Assembly: GCA_964036315.1 (NCBI GenBank) | Contig: OZ038488.1 | Span: 65,205,909-65,269,908, forward strand | Length of the DNA stretch: 64,000 bases | Reading direction: 5' to 3' | Origin: Acanthosepion esculentum | Taxonomy: Eukaryota; Mollusca; Cephalopoda; Sepiida; Sepiidae | Shown here: positions 34,226 to 44,289 of the stretch, piece by piece | Layout of the letters: every line of letters begins with the position of its first letter | Position numbering within the stretch: the stretch's first letter is position 1 | The notes under the pieces: generated by a model | Told to the model about the DNA's origin: nothing | Databases searched by the model: none | What the model saw: the letters and a program-made list of their open reading frames with translations, nothing else | Program-made: the position numbers and the translations under genes

Positions 34226-34752
34226 TGCACATATCATTGAATACGACAGACAAGGTGCTTTGATTTAGTCTTTTATACAATTTCTCATGTGATCTAATAA
34301 TTTTTTTCTTTTCAGATGATAAATTATATAAAAACTGTCCGATTGTTCTTTTTATTCAAGTACATTCAGCTATTCATTTAGCCATTTTCAAGGTTGAAAT
34401 ATATTAACTGCTAACAGGAAATGGGTTGTTGTATGTGTGTATTTATATAATGTTTTCATTTTCAAAACATGGTCAAGATATTGTGTCCATGTTCATAGTT
34501 GATATTATTGAGTGTTGAAAATGAAACCATTACATAATTACATACATACAACAAACTATTTCTTGTTAACAATTAATATATTTCAACCTAGAAAATGGCT
34601 AAATGTATAGCCAAAAATGCTCAGATAAAAAGCACAATTGGACAGTTTTTATATAGTTTATCATCCAAAAAGAAAAAAATATTAGATCACAGAGAAATTA
34701 TATAAAAATCTAAATCAAAACACTTTGTCTGTCATATTCAATGAAATGTGCA
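34226..34752. mobile_element. FB3: 527-bp foldback, diverged arms
   Basis: The left arm 34226-34475 (TGCACATATCATTGAATACG ... TTTTCATTTTCAAAACA) is matched by the inverted right arm 34511-34752 (GTTGAAAATGAAAC ... CATATTCAATGAAATGTGCA). Spacer about 35 bases. Arms differ at many positions, so it is older than FB2 at 44751. TA runs lie on both sides. Confidence 0.7.
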
Positions 34753-34779
34753 TGAAAGAAGGATTGCTGTCTAAATACA

Positions 34780-34799
34780 CAAATATATATATATATATG

Positions 34800-34846
<47 letters not shown>
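34780..34846. repeat. (TA)n microsatellite
   Basis: Interrupted TA run to the right of FB3. Confidence 0.9.
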
Positions 34847-34847
<1 letters not shown>

Positions 34848-35189
34848 AAATGCCAGACACTAGGAAAAATATCTGAATATCTTGGTAAAAGTAGAAAATA
34901 AATTATGAGATATAATAGAGCATTTTCAACCAATGACTATTGGTCTGTGTATATTCAAAAAACCTTTGAGTTTGCATCTGCTAAAAACAGATAAAAACGA
35001 GTCTTTGCAGCAGGTCATTGTCAGTCAACTAAAAACATCAGCTTGTCTATACAAATATATACCATGAATCCCTTTATCTAAAATAATAAGCAATGCTATT
35101 AGAGATCAAAAGTTTTAAGTGAAACTACATGTCAGCTTCTCTAAACCAATATACTTTCTTTTCTTTTGTAAATTATGATTATTGATGTT

Positions 35190-35735
35190 TATCAAATAAA
35201 CTTGCCAGATTCTATCTTGAACATTTATAATTCCACCATTCTTCCATGCATCGAATATTGCTGCCACATCAGGTTTGGTGCTTCTGCTATATATCTAGAG
35301 ATTCTTGACAAAATCTAAAGAAGAATTTGCAATGTTATCAGTCTTGATTTTCACTCAGTTTCCCACCACTATAAATTAACTTCCCAGTGCCTTTCTATAA
35401 ATACATTCATGGCAATTGTTCTGATGAGCTTTCCTCTTTGGTAGCTTGACTTCATGAATTTAAAAGTAGTACTAAATTGGCAGATGGGTTTCATAATTTC
35501 ATTTTTGAAATTACTTGATGTAACAGTAAGTTCTATACTGATAATTTCTTCTCCAATTCTTCTTGCTTGTGAAATTCTCTTCTGACTTTTTGCTTTCCTG
35601 TTAACTATAATCTTTAAAAATATAAATGCACTATCAATTGCCATCTTCTGTTTCCTTGAATCTTGTTCTTTTATTGTCCTCGCTGTTTTTTTACCTATTA
35701 TTGTCTTGTTTAGGGTGAAATGATTAAAAAAAATA
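35190..35735 (+). mobile_element. LINE-A 3' fragment
   Basis: Traces of IYNSTILPCIEYCCHI..FGAS, a conserved late block of CR1-group RTs, then a broken C-terminus (SFPLW, KFHNFIFEI-like) and the LINE-A 3' end with TTGTCTTGTTTAGGGTGAAA. It has no intact frame longer than about 50 codons in this strand. Confidence 0.65.
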
Positions 35736-35784
35736 CATACAAATTTTCTATATAACAGAAACATGTCTATTTCAAACAATAAGA

Positions 35785-37200
35785 CTGTTTAATATGAAAA
35801 GATACATGCACAGAAAATCAATTTGCACCTAACTTTAAATATAAAATTTTGTTAGAAAAATGTAAGTAAATTGCTGTTTTAAATTTTTATTGCAGTTCTT
35901 AGAGTTTTATTTATCATATTAATTATAAAAAATGTTATTAGTTAGTAGTGCAAAATTATTAAATAATTAATTAAAAAGCATAAACAAATAAATATAATCA
36001 TATAGGTTTGTTTATTACATGTACTTTTTAGAGAAGTGTATTTTAATGAAACCCAGACGCTTTGTAAAAAGTGTTTCATTTGTCTATGAAAATTTCTTTT
36101 TTTAGAATTAGTGGTTAAAGAACTGCCCAAATTATTTCTTCTATGTGGATTGTTGCTGATTCATTTTTTGAATTTGAAAAAATATGTACTATTTTATTTA
36201 ATGACCAATCAGAGACATGGTCTCATGTTCATGTCAATTTTGAAATTAAGGACCTTCCTGTTTTCCTATATAAAGAGTCTAGTCAACTGATAAGGTCAGA
36301 AAGTAATCAAATTTCAAGACAGAAAGAAATTTCAAAGCAAAAAAGAATGATGTTATTCTTTGGAGATAGCACCTTGAAAGGTTTCAAATTTTCTAAGATG
36401 AACAGACACCAAAATTTCATCCTGAAGGCAGATTAAGGATCCTGGAGGTAAATCAATTTTGGCTATTTCCTGAGAAGAAATTGTAAGGGAAATGAAACAT
36501 GTTAAACAGAACTTATAAAATAAAAAAAATAAAAAGGCCCCCATGTCATCTGTATTTTGAAATTTATCTAAGCTCCTTTTGTGTTGTGACATTCTTTTTC
36601 ATCTTACAATTAGGTGGGTGTGCCTTTTGTATTTTCTGCTTTATCAAAGTTTGCTTTACCTTCTCAAAATGGTAACCTTTCTTTAAATCATGTATATTGC
36701 TTGCAATGTTATCGAGCTTTATTTTTTGAATAAAGCGCACAAAAGGATATTTTTGTGCAAGACCATTTTATAAAATATTGTATTTGATTTTTTTTTAAAT
36801 TTTTGTAATAAATGTTTGTTCTTTTAAATTTCACATAGTGGTTGAGCCTTGTTTGTTTGTACTTTGTTTATTATTCAGGATTAGAGAGGTGATCTGTTCT
36901 CTTTTCCCATTCCACCCCAACAAAAACAAATTCCTATATTTCGTACCAAATAAGTTTCTGTATAAGGAATTTTTTCTTATATTATAGAAACTATGACAAA
37001 TTACTAATACCACTACAAGATAAAAGTGTTATAAATGAACAGCTTTGTTTTTCTAGATATGCTCCTTCTATGTGACAGAAGGTCACTTAAGAAATCAATT
37101 TTTCATCACCAGTGACTATTTTGCTTCATAAAGATTTTTTTTCTCTGCATCATGAGCAAGAAAAAAAAAGATAAATGTTTTAAGTGCTTAAATGTTTTGT
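35785..37200. other. AT-rich DNA, no gene recognised
   Basis: A 97-codon frame at 36143-36436 (+) and a 79-codon frame opposite it show no domain. AATAAA-like signals near 36729 and 36808 are expected by chance at this AT content. Confidence 0.35.
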
Positions 37201-37219
37201 TTTTTTCACTAGTTTTATC

Positions 37220-37405
37220 TGGGGATGATGTATGGTGGGGTGTAATGGATAACAACTCAGAATGAGAAATCTGAGAGCTGAGTTCCAATTCCAGTCAGGT
37301 TCATTATATTCACTTAGGCACAAATACCCTTGGGAAAGGTATGTCCTTTCCTCCCAGCTATGGGTTGAATAGCAAAAAGAAATGGCAGCCTACTGCAGGA
37401 AATGT
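37220..37405 (+). mobile_element. SINE-1 copy with clear pol III boxes
   Basis: GGTGTAATGGATAACAACTC (A box) and CTGAGTTCCAATTCCAGTC (B box) about 45 bases apart, followed by CATTATATTCACTTAGG, CCCTTGGGAAAGGTATG and CCAGCTATGGGTTGAATAGCA. Confidence 0.7.
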
Positions 37406-37409
37406 TCTT

Positions 37410-37705
37410 CCTAATCATCCATCTCACACTTGTCCTTGGTCGTTTGAACAGGAATAGAAGTTTATCCCTTGTTTCCTGTTTAGGATTGGGTTTCTGGTTT
37501 CTTCTAAAATTTGCTTCAGACCCATACTTCTAATGTCTGTGTCTGAACTCTGAAATTTTATTCACTAATAGGAGTAGATAGGTTCACCTATCATCCGGTT
37601 CACACTCCTCCCCAGTCTTTTGAACAGGAGGAGAAAATTATCGCTTATTTCCTGTTTAGGATTGGGTTTCTGGTTCCTTCTAAAGTCTACTTCAACTCTA
37701 TACTC
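37410..37705 (+). mobile_element. Repeat Z, two tandem copies
   Basis: Two units (37410-37560 and 37565-37705) share TCATCC..TCACACT, GTCTTTTGAACAGGA, TTTCCTGTTTAGGATTGGGT and TTCTGGTT. The same block occurs at 43838 and 50275, there followed by the LINE-A 3' end. Confidence 0.65.
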
Positions 37706-37769
37706 CCTAATGTTTGTCCTTACCTATGCTAATACAACTCCACATGGTAACCCTCTGACTTGAGTGGCT

Positions 37770-37960
37770 CTCTTGTCCACTGCTATAGGTTAAATAGCAG
37801 TGTAGACTAGGCTCTGTAACCTTGAATGACAACCAGTGTAAGAGAAGAACAATTCTGAATTCTAAACCAAAGAGAAGGCAAGAGGAAATCACTCTATCTT
37901 TCACAAGAAATCAATGCAATTCTAAGATAACAAACAAAAGAAATTGGTGAAGAGTCAGGA
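37770..37960 (+). mobile_element. SINE-1 body/3' fragment
   Basis: CTATAGGTTAAATAGCAGTG, CTCTGTAACCTTGAATGACAACCAG and CACTCTATCTTTCACAAG match 230-300 and 3170-3290. Confidence 0.5.
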
Positions 37961-38224
37961 AATATTTAAGTATTTGATCATTACCACATATTCATTCAAC
38001 ATGCATGAAAAACCAAATTTGTGGCTAAAAAATTATATCCTAATTTAAAAGAGAGATAACAAATCTTTATTATAATGATATAATTTCTGTATGTGGATGT
38101 TTTTTTTTTTACTATAACACTGCAAAAGCAGCACATTATAGCAAGCTTTGTGATAAGGCAATACCCTTAAAGTGAGCTAATTTTAAGAATAAAACAATTT
38201 TCAGTTCAATTTGCAGCATGATAA

Positions 38225-38640
38225 TGATAGTGTGAGGTCTGCATTCATACTTCCCCATATAATAATCATCCAATGTTTGTATGGTTGCTTGCATAGATTA
38301 TTTGCTGTTTCCCTATTCTCCTCCTGCTTTCAAATAAGTCCTGTGAGTTTTACATTCTCCAATCCCTCTTTCTTTATTATTTGTCACAGAAAATTCTACT
38401 CTTCCTTTTTAATTTTAGGTATAAGTGACCTTTTAATTCTTATTTTCTTTAAAAATTCATCATTGCTCACATGTTTAGTACATGGTATTCTAACCATTCA
38501 TCTGTTGCTTTGATTCTCTTCATTTATGAGGAAATTGTCCAGCATTTACTGCTATATATGAAGATAGATCTAATATAGCAGTTCAGCCTATGTTTCTAAC
38601 AATATATTCCTATGTTGTAATACTTTGCTTAGCTTTTCGA
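38225..38640 (-). mobile_element. RTE LINE 3' fragment
   Basis: Minus-strand RTE end; plus-strand signatures CTCCAATCCCTCTTTCTTTA and GAGGAAATTGTCCAGCATTTACTGC as in 11480 and 39015. Confidence 0.65.
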
Positions 38641-38642
38641 TT

Positions 38643-38708
38643 GATTAATTGTTTTTTTATGGCTTATCAACTCTTTATAGGTTATTTAAAACCGAAACAT
38701 ATTTTGGA
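38643..38708 (-). mobile_element. 3' tail of 5S-SINE/SINE-3 family
   Basis: The reverse complement reads AAATATGTTTCGGTTTTAAATAACC..AAAGAGTTGATAAGCCATAAA, matching the tail at 41147-41195. The 5S-like head is not present. Confidence 0.55.
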
Positions 38709-38799
38709 TTTTAAGAATAAATCTGGGGTTTTTTTTTGCAAGTGAATTAATAATTAATAATTTTTTGAGAATAACAATGATTTTTCCAGACACAAGTCC

Positions 38800-38955
38800 T
38801 ACAATTAAACCATAGCTGGTGTGGGGGGGGGATAGATTCATACCTTTCCCAGGATTATTTGTACATAAGTGAATATAACAAATTCAATTGGATTTTGAAC
38901 TCAGCTATCTGATTTCTCATTCCAAGCCACTATTCATTACACCACCTGCATATCG
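38800..38955 (-). mobile_element. SINE-1 copy
   Basis: Minus-strand A-box-like GGTGTAATGAATAGTGGC and B-box-like GAGTTCAAAATCCAATTG, then CACTTATGTACAAATAATCC. Confidence 0.65.
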
Positions 38956-39014
38956 TTTCTGGAAGGCCATTTTGCTATTCTGATGTCCTTTCAGATTTCT
39001 GTTACTACACTACC

Positions 39015-39640
39015 TAGGTGCCATGTCACTTCACGAAGTTGGCAATCATGGGTCTCCACAACTTCCTATCCTTTGTAGCTCTTATCACTGCTTATCTTTT
39101 TACCATCCCTTCCAGTCACTGTTCTGCCATCTATTTACACAAGCTCATTAGGTAGATTACTCTTTTTTCCTACTGCTCCTCTTGCTTTCACTATGTCTTG
39201 TTAGTATCAAATTCTCCAACCCCTCTTTCCTCATTATGCACCCTAGAAATTTCAGCTATCCCTTTTTGATTCTAAGTATAATTGTTCTTTTTGTTTCCAG
39301 TTTCATCAAAACTTCCACATTGATTACATGTTCAGTCTATGTATTCTCAGCATCCTTCTGTAGAACCAAATTTCTGTTGCCTAAAGTCTCGTCTTCATCT
39401 GTGAGTAGATTGTCCAATATTCACTGTCATATAGAAGGATTTATATTATGTAACAGTTCAGTACTCTTTTTTGTTTCTCATGAAATTTTCCTGTTTCTTA
39501 ATACTTTGCTTAGCTTTTGGAATGTATTTTTCATTATTCCAATGCACCTTAAGACTCTTCTCAAATATTTAAATTTTTGTGCTTGTTTGATTTTGGCATC
39601 ACCACTTTGAAGTTCACATCTTGGGCTGTTCCTCTTGCTG
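39015..39640 (-). mobile_element. RTE LINE 3' fragment
   Basis: Minus-strand RTE end with the usual blocks (CTCCACAACTTCCTATCC at the 3' side, TTGTCCAATATTCACTGTC further in). Coding frame broken. Confidence 0.7.
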
Positions 39641-39649
39641 ATAACCAGC

Positions 39650-39722
39650 TCGCAGCCATATCACATTGAAATACTGGTTCCTGTACAATCACTGATGTTA
39701 AGCAATATCCAGCCTAGACATC
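39650..39722 (+). repeat. 5S rRNA-derived fragment
   Basis: GCCATATCACATTGAAATAC, GGTTCCTGTACAATCACTGA and TTAAGCAATATCCAGCC follow the first 70 bases of animal 5S rRNA, with about 15 percent change. It lacks the 3' third of 5S. Confidence 0.65.
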
Positions 39723-39724
39723 TA

Positions 39725-39905
39725 TTTTTTCAAAAGCCATTTTGATTTATTATTGGAGCACCTTTTAGACCAGGCTGAGAGGCATTGAATTGTAAATTTT
39801 TGCTCCAATAGAGGTATGATGCCTCTATAATTTTTGCCAATCTTAGATCTCCTTTCTTTGGAAAAGGAAGTATACAACTTTCTGACCATCTGAATTTGAC
39901 CAATG
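39725..39905 (-). mobile_element. LINE reverse transcriptase fragment
   Basis: The minus strand encodes, with one frameshift, LPFPK..GD, LRLAKNYRGI and AKIYNSMPL, i.e. the fingers block (PKKGD...NYRGI...KIYN) of RTE/Jockey-type RTs. Too short to place. Confidence 0.55.
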
Positions 39906-40117
39906 TTTGATTACAAGTGAGCGTTCCTTTGTCTTTTTCCCTCTTGCTTTAGTGCCTATTATATTCTATTTTATTCTCTTTCTTTCTCTTGCTTTTTGGT
40001 TTGTATTTACTTTCCATATTTTTATTCTTATATCTTACAATCATTTTTTCTTTCATTCCATCTGATTTTCTTTACTTCTTTATCTTAAATTACATCTTTC
40101 TTTCTGTTTGGATTTCT

Positions 40118-40392
40118 GGGATGCGGAGTAATGATTATTTACACTATTTACAAGTGAACTATTGTCCTTGTTTTTCTTGTTGTTTCAGGCCTTCATCAGA
40201 TGTATGTTGGATCTGGTTAACCTACATTGAATTCCAAACTGAACCTTTTATTTAATCTATGGGGGTAGACTGTAGATTACCCAAATTGATATGCACCTGA
40301 CAAAGGCTAGAGAGCAAAATGGCTGAAATTTTGTGATAACAACAACAAAGATGAAGACAATAGTCTATTTGTAAATAATGTAAATAATGCTT
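40118..40392. mobile_element. FB2 foldback copy
   Basis: The left arm (ATTATTTACACTATTTAC, GACTATTGTCC-like, CCTTCATCAG) and right arm (ACCTGACAAAGGCTAGAG, GGCTGAAATTTTGTGATAAC, AGACAATAGTCTATTTGTA) are inverted relatives. The interior CAAACTGAACCTTTTATTTAATC..GGGGTAGACTG corresponds to 44855-44890. Much more eroded than the 44751 copy. Confidence 0.65.
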
Positions 40393-40624
40393 CTTTCTTT
40401 TGTCTCTCTGTTCCCTCTCTTTTATAAACACTTGTCCCTCTCTCTCTTTCTACACAGACATTTATTCAAGAAACTTATATTAAGCATGCTTTTATTTCAG
40501 TCACTTTCTATTGTACCATTTCCTCTGGTGACATGTGCATCTGCTTTTATATTCCAGACTCCACCCCAGACATTCTCGTAACTGCATGCCCATCAAAACA
40601 GAGGGTGAAAAGCATAATGAATGT

Positions 40625-40690
40625 GACCCACGCACATGCTGACGTCAATAGATAGCAACTCTGAATGGCTATATAAATAACCTTTTCCTA
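40625..40690 (+). promoter_or_regulatory. CRE plus TATA box, promoter-like
   Basis: A perfect CRE palindrome TGACGTCA (40640-40647) lies 22 bases before TATATAAATA (40670-40679), inside a patch of slightly higher GC. This is the spacing of a compact CREB/ATF-responsive promoter. No downstream exon can be recognised, so this may be chance or part of a mobile element. Confidence 0.3.
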
Positions 40691-41013
40691 AGTTGCTTAC
40701 TTTGCATTTATACCATTTTTCTTATATTTTTTTAGTTTTCAATGTTTTTCTTTAAAAAAAGAAACCAAAAAAAAAACTAAAAACAACAACAAAAAACATT
40801 CCTGTCTATCTTTAACACCTGTACTGAGATCAAAAGATGTATATAAACGCTATTTACTTAGAGAACACTTTGAACATACAACTATCTTACAAATGGCAGT
40901 TCTGTGACACACAGCACTGGAATCAGACAAAAAGTGCAGACATATTTTTCTGTTCAGATTAAAAAGAAGATTTTTTTTAACCAAGTAGATAATCTTTTCA
41001 AATAAATAGCTTA

Positions 41014-41210
41014 CAGTCAACTCACACTGAAAACTGGTTCTTGTTCAATCACTGAAGTTAAGCAGTGTCAAAACTGGTCAGTATTTAGATGGGTGACTAC
41101 TTGGGAACTACTGGGCACTGTAAGCAACCTCCAACAATCTAAAATATGTTTTGGCTTTAAATAACTCACAAAGGGTTGGTAAGCCATAAAAAAGAAAATC
41201 AAACAAATAT
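41014..41210 (+). mobile_element. 5S rRNA-derived SINE (SINE3-like)
   Basis: The first 120 bases follow 5S rRNA throughout: GTTCAATCACTGAAGTTAAG (region of internal box A), then GGTCAGTATTTAGATGGGTGAC (box C) and GGGAACTACTGGGCACTGT. The 3' part TTTTGGCTTTAAATAACTCA..AGGGTTGGTAAGCCATAAAA is not 5S; it is the same tail as at 14658, 62629 and, reversed, 38645. A 5S head plus an unrelated body is the plan of SINE3 elements. Divergence says it is not a functional 5S gene. Confidence 0.75.
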
Positions 41211-41334
41211 TGAAATAAAAAATTAACCTCAAAGTGATGTGCATCCTTGTTGTGTTGTTCATAAAATAGAAAAGGGAAAGAATAGGTTAGTTGTAGCAGA
41301 GTTTAAATCGATTAAGATTTACCATTCAGCTTGT

Positions 41335-41612
41335 GTAAACCAGGATTCCCCAAAGTGGCCTCAAGGATGTGGTCTGTTTGGATGTTGAAATCCCACAAGA
41401 GTCATAATGTAGTTGTTCTCAATCATCTTTTCTGGCTGTGGCAGTACCATTTCTTATTGGCTTCATTCAAATTTCCTACATAGGCACTAATGAATGGCTT
41501 CTTTATTATGGTAGTATTTGTATTCTTTTTGTGTAAGCATTCCACAAAAGCTAATGTTATAAGTGACATTCTCCATCACCTTGCCATACAGCTTCCACTA
41601 GTCTGAATCCAC
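41335..41612 (-). pseudogene. Relic of a second RLE-LINE
   Basis: The minus strand encodes LYGKVMENVTYNISFCGML (eroded CCHC finger; first Cys lost), TQKEYKYYHNKEAIH, NEANKKWYCHSQ and, after a frameshift, LLWDFNIQTDHILEA. These blocks run in the order found in R4/Dong-type RLE-LINEs between the finger and the RPD motif. The sequence differs from the 22055/58487 family. Confidence 0.6.
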
Positions 41613-41719
41613 TAGGCAGTAGATGTTCGTCTTGGACAGAATCTGTATTCAGGATGGCTACCAGTAGGCTTTTTTTGTCTTGCGTTTCGAGTCCCATGAA
41701 TCCTTTGTCTTAATGGATT

Positions 41720-41967
41720 TGGTGTATCTCTTTGTCCTTTTTTCAATCATTGAATTATTCCCTCTGTTTTTGTATGACCTTGTGTCAATCTTTAAATAAA
41801 CTGGGTATTCTGTTATATTAAATGAATCCAGTATTTTTGACAAGATTTTTCATTCATATAAAATGATGGCATTATTATTAAGTCATCAAAATAATTTCCT
41901 AGCCTTTGTATGACATTGTGTGACCTTTCAGATGAATTGATCATTCTGTTATAATTTTTACAATGAT
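41720..41967. repeat. Dispersed, eroded relatives of the 145-bp satellite
   Basis: TTTTTGACAAGATTTTTCATTCATA, TTATTAAGTCATCAAAATAA, TTTCCTAGCCTTTGTATGACATT and GATCATTCTGTTATAA align in order with the satellite unit at 26640-32545. About one and a half units. A shorter piece (CCAGCATTTTTGACAAGATT) lies at 43440-43475. Confidence 0.5.
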
Positions 41968-41969
41968 GC

Positions 41970-42645
41970 TCACCCTGTACATGGCCCAAAAGCCACTCAA
42001 GGTAGAAAGTTACAGATTAAGAAGCACAGTCTATATGGATATGTGTGGAAGATAACAGTTAATCCTAGGTTTGAACAGGTTAAGATTGTAGTGATTGGGG
42101 AAGCGTCCTCTTGGAAGCTGGTTCCACAAAGCATCGGTTCGTGGGAAGAAGCTGCTCAAGTGGAACTTAATCTCACAAATGGAATACAAAAGAAATGAGC
42201 ATGGTGGGTTTTAGCCATGAAGATTAGAACTGGTGGACCTAAGGAATGTAGTTTGTCTCAACAGTTTCCATAGAAATAGTAATAGAGCAGTGAAAGATTT
42301 GTGATCTTTCATTTGTGAGACAGATACTGTTGAGTAGAAAATAATTCATCACCCACAAAGACACGGAGATGTTTTTGGACTCTGTTGAGACTAGGAAGGG
42401 AAGACTGTGCAGCTCCTGCCATATATGACAGCAGTACTTTATTTTTGGCTGGATCTGATGTCTGGGTTGAGTTTTAGTCCCAATATGCACTCAAAGGATG
42501 AGGCCTTCCTGAGGGAACATTCCTTCATCATGATTGGTGATAGTTCAGGGTCCGATCAGTGACGATGGAATATAATTAGTTTGGTTTTTGAGGCATTGAA
42601 TATAACCAATCAGTTTTCCCCCCCCACAGAGCAGTTAGACCTAGG
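41970..42645 (-). mobile_element. LINE-B (CR1-like) 3' end
   Basis: The minus strand encodes (with stops) AKNKVLLSYMAGAAQSSL or, in the neighbouring frame, YCCHIW, then FVGDELFSTQQYLSHK, LYYYFYGNC and LFFTRTDALWNQLPRGRF-like blocks spread over frames. These are the terminal blocks of CR1-group LINE proteins. Related relics: 3545 and 5655. Confidence 0.65.
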
Positions 42646-42769
42646 TTAGAAGATAAATCAGTTGTTAATATCTGGTCTAGAGTTTTGGCAGTTGTGGTAA
42701 TAAAATAAGCACATCCGATCTGCCCCTTTGCTTGTAACTTGTTGCTTAAATGAGTCTCTATTACTAAGA

Positions 42770-43190
42770 CGTCGCTCGTACAATTCAAGATACCACTAAT
42801 TCAATTTGCCATTCTTGCTTTCCGAACTCTTCAAAATGTCAAATTCGTCTCTCCTTCTCACTGCTTTAACTCTCTCTTATCAGGCCAACACCACGGTCCA
42901 CCAAACAATCAGCGTTCTTTGCTTTTATTCTCAGTTACCCAGGTAAATAGCCTCCTGCAGTTTAATCAATCTGTACACGACTTGCTATCGGTTGAAGCAT
43001 GCCAAACTGTACAAAAACCCTCATTACTGCACATATTGCTGGAATGGCTAGACGGGAGAGTAATGCCATTTTCCCAGGGCCGCCCGTTAAGGTAAGACTC
43101 TTATTCTCCTATGCACCAGATGCAAGCCACTCTGGCTCGCTTGCTTCTACGGGACTGTTCACCACACCATTCACTATAATAAAATAAATA
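42770..43190 (+). other. Higher-GC unique patch, possible host exon
   Basis: Not matched by any repeat here and visibly richer in GC than its surroundings. A frame from ATG 42999 reads MPNCTKTLITAHIAGMARRE and reaches AAG/GTAAGA (about 43090), a strong 5' splice-site match. An earlier small frame (42837-42948) reads MSNSSLLLTALTLSYQ and ends near CAG/GTAAAT. No domain is recognisable; could equally be non-coding RNA or an unknown repeat. Confidence 0.25.
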
Positions 43191-43239
43191 TTTTCAGTGC
43201 TAAAGCTGAATTAGTCAAATAAAGCTTTATAAGCTTCTA

Positions 43240-43420
43240 CTTATAGTTGTTGCCATATTACAACAATATATACTATTGTATCATCAGCATAGATATTCAC
43301 AAATGATCGGAATATACTCGTAGACAAACCATTTACGAAAAATAAAAAGAAGGTTGGTTTGAAAAGTGAACCCTAGGAGATGCCTGCATTGGTTGCTATG
43401 GCATCAGAGAATTGGCCATG
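43240..43420 (-). pseudogene. LINE reverse transcriptase palm fragment
   Basis: The minus strand encodes GSLFKPTFFLFFVNGLSTS and FVNIYADDTIVY, i.e. the PQGSxLxPxLF block and the catalytic YADD of a CR1/Jockey-group RT. It is followed on the plus strand by the LINE-A end at 43485. Confidence 0.65.
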
Positions 43421-43484
43421 AACAACTAGTTAAATTAATCCAGCATTTTTGACAAGATTTTTCATTCGACAAGCTTCTTTCACT

Positions 43485-43835
43485 AGTTTCCAAACTGCAT
43501 GGATTTAAATATGCTATTAGGCTGGCATCTCAGTCCCACCCTTTCACTGTCAAAATGTTTAAATGTAGCCATCTCTTCTACTCCAATAGCTTCATGTCTT
43601 GCACCTCCCGTCTATGGAATTCCCTTCCTATTACTTGTTTCCCTGATAGCTATAATCTCCAACTATTCAAATGCAATGTTAATCGACATCTCCAGTTGCC
43701 TTTATCTATTCCCCATTCTTCTCTTCATCCTTTCCTTTATCACACTTCTTTACTCTTGCTCCCACTCTCTGTAACCCCTTGCGTGCTTGTGGCACTCCCA
43801 CCTTGCTTGGGGTGAAATGCTTAAAAAAATAAAAG
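43485..43835 (+). mobile_element. LINE-A 3' end
   Basis: HPFTVKMFKCSHLFYSNSF, SCTSRLWNSLPITCF and DSYNLQLFKCNVNRHL are read with one frameshift (43499-43815), the best preserved LINE-A C-terminus here. It ends CTTGTGGCACTCCCACCTTGC..GGGGTGAAATGCTT and an A-run. Confidence 0.75.
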
Positions 43836-43837
43836 AT

Positions 43838-43995
43838 ATGTTCGCCTATCACTCTGTTCACACTTGAACAGGAGTATAGGTTTATCCTTTGTTTCCTGTT
43901 TAGGATTGGGTTTCTGGCTCCTTCTCCAAAAGACTTCTCATTTGCTTTCACTCCCAGTAGCCTGTTGCATCATAATGGCATTATCACCTTGCTTG
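43838..43995 (+). mobile_element. Repeat Z with LINE-A 3' tail
   Basis: CGCCTATCACTCTGTTCACACTTGAACAGG, TTTCCTGTTTAGGATTGGGT, then CACTCCCAGTAGCCTGTTGC and the LINE-A-type end GGCATTATCACCTTGCTTG..GGGGAAATGATTAAAAAA. The LINE-A-like end suggests mobilisation by LINE-A. Confidence 0.6.
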
Positions 43996-44289
43996 TGGGG
44001 AAATGATTAAAAAACATAGTATGATACTCCTTAAAGCATTCCATGCACACTGGAGTTGTACATGCTTTGCTCAAAATTGTCACCATTTTTTATATCTATT
44101 TTCTTTGAGAACTATGCATTTAGCTGATTCTTCCACTTCATTTGCAGGCACATACTCCAAAAAATGAATGGATTCTAGTAAATAGTAACCTTATGAATCT
44201 GTTAGACTCAAATCATGAATGAATAAAGCCTGTATTTTTGCAAAAAGTTTAAATTATCAATATTAGCTGATCTCCAATGAAGCATGTCA

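Noticed and set aside
36143..36436. 97-codon frame as a host gene
   Set aside because: No domain, overlapping frame on the other strand, no splice or repeat support, AT-driven composition.
41014..41133. Functional 5S rRNA gene
   Set aside because: Many substitutions, a foreign 3' tail shared with SINEs, and no T-run terminator after the gene.
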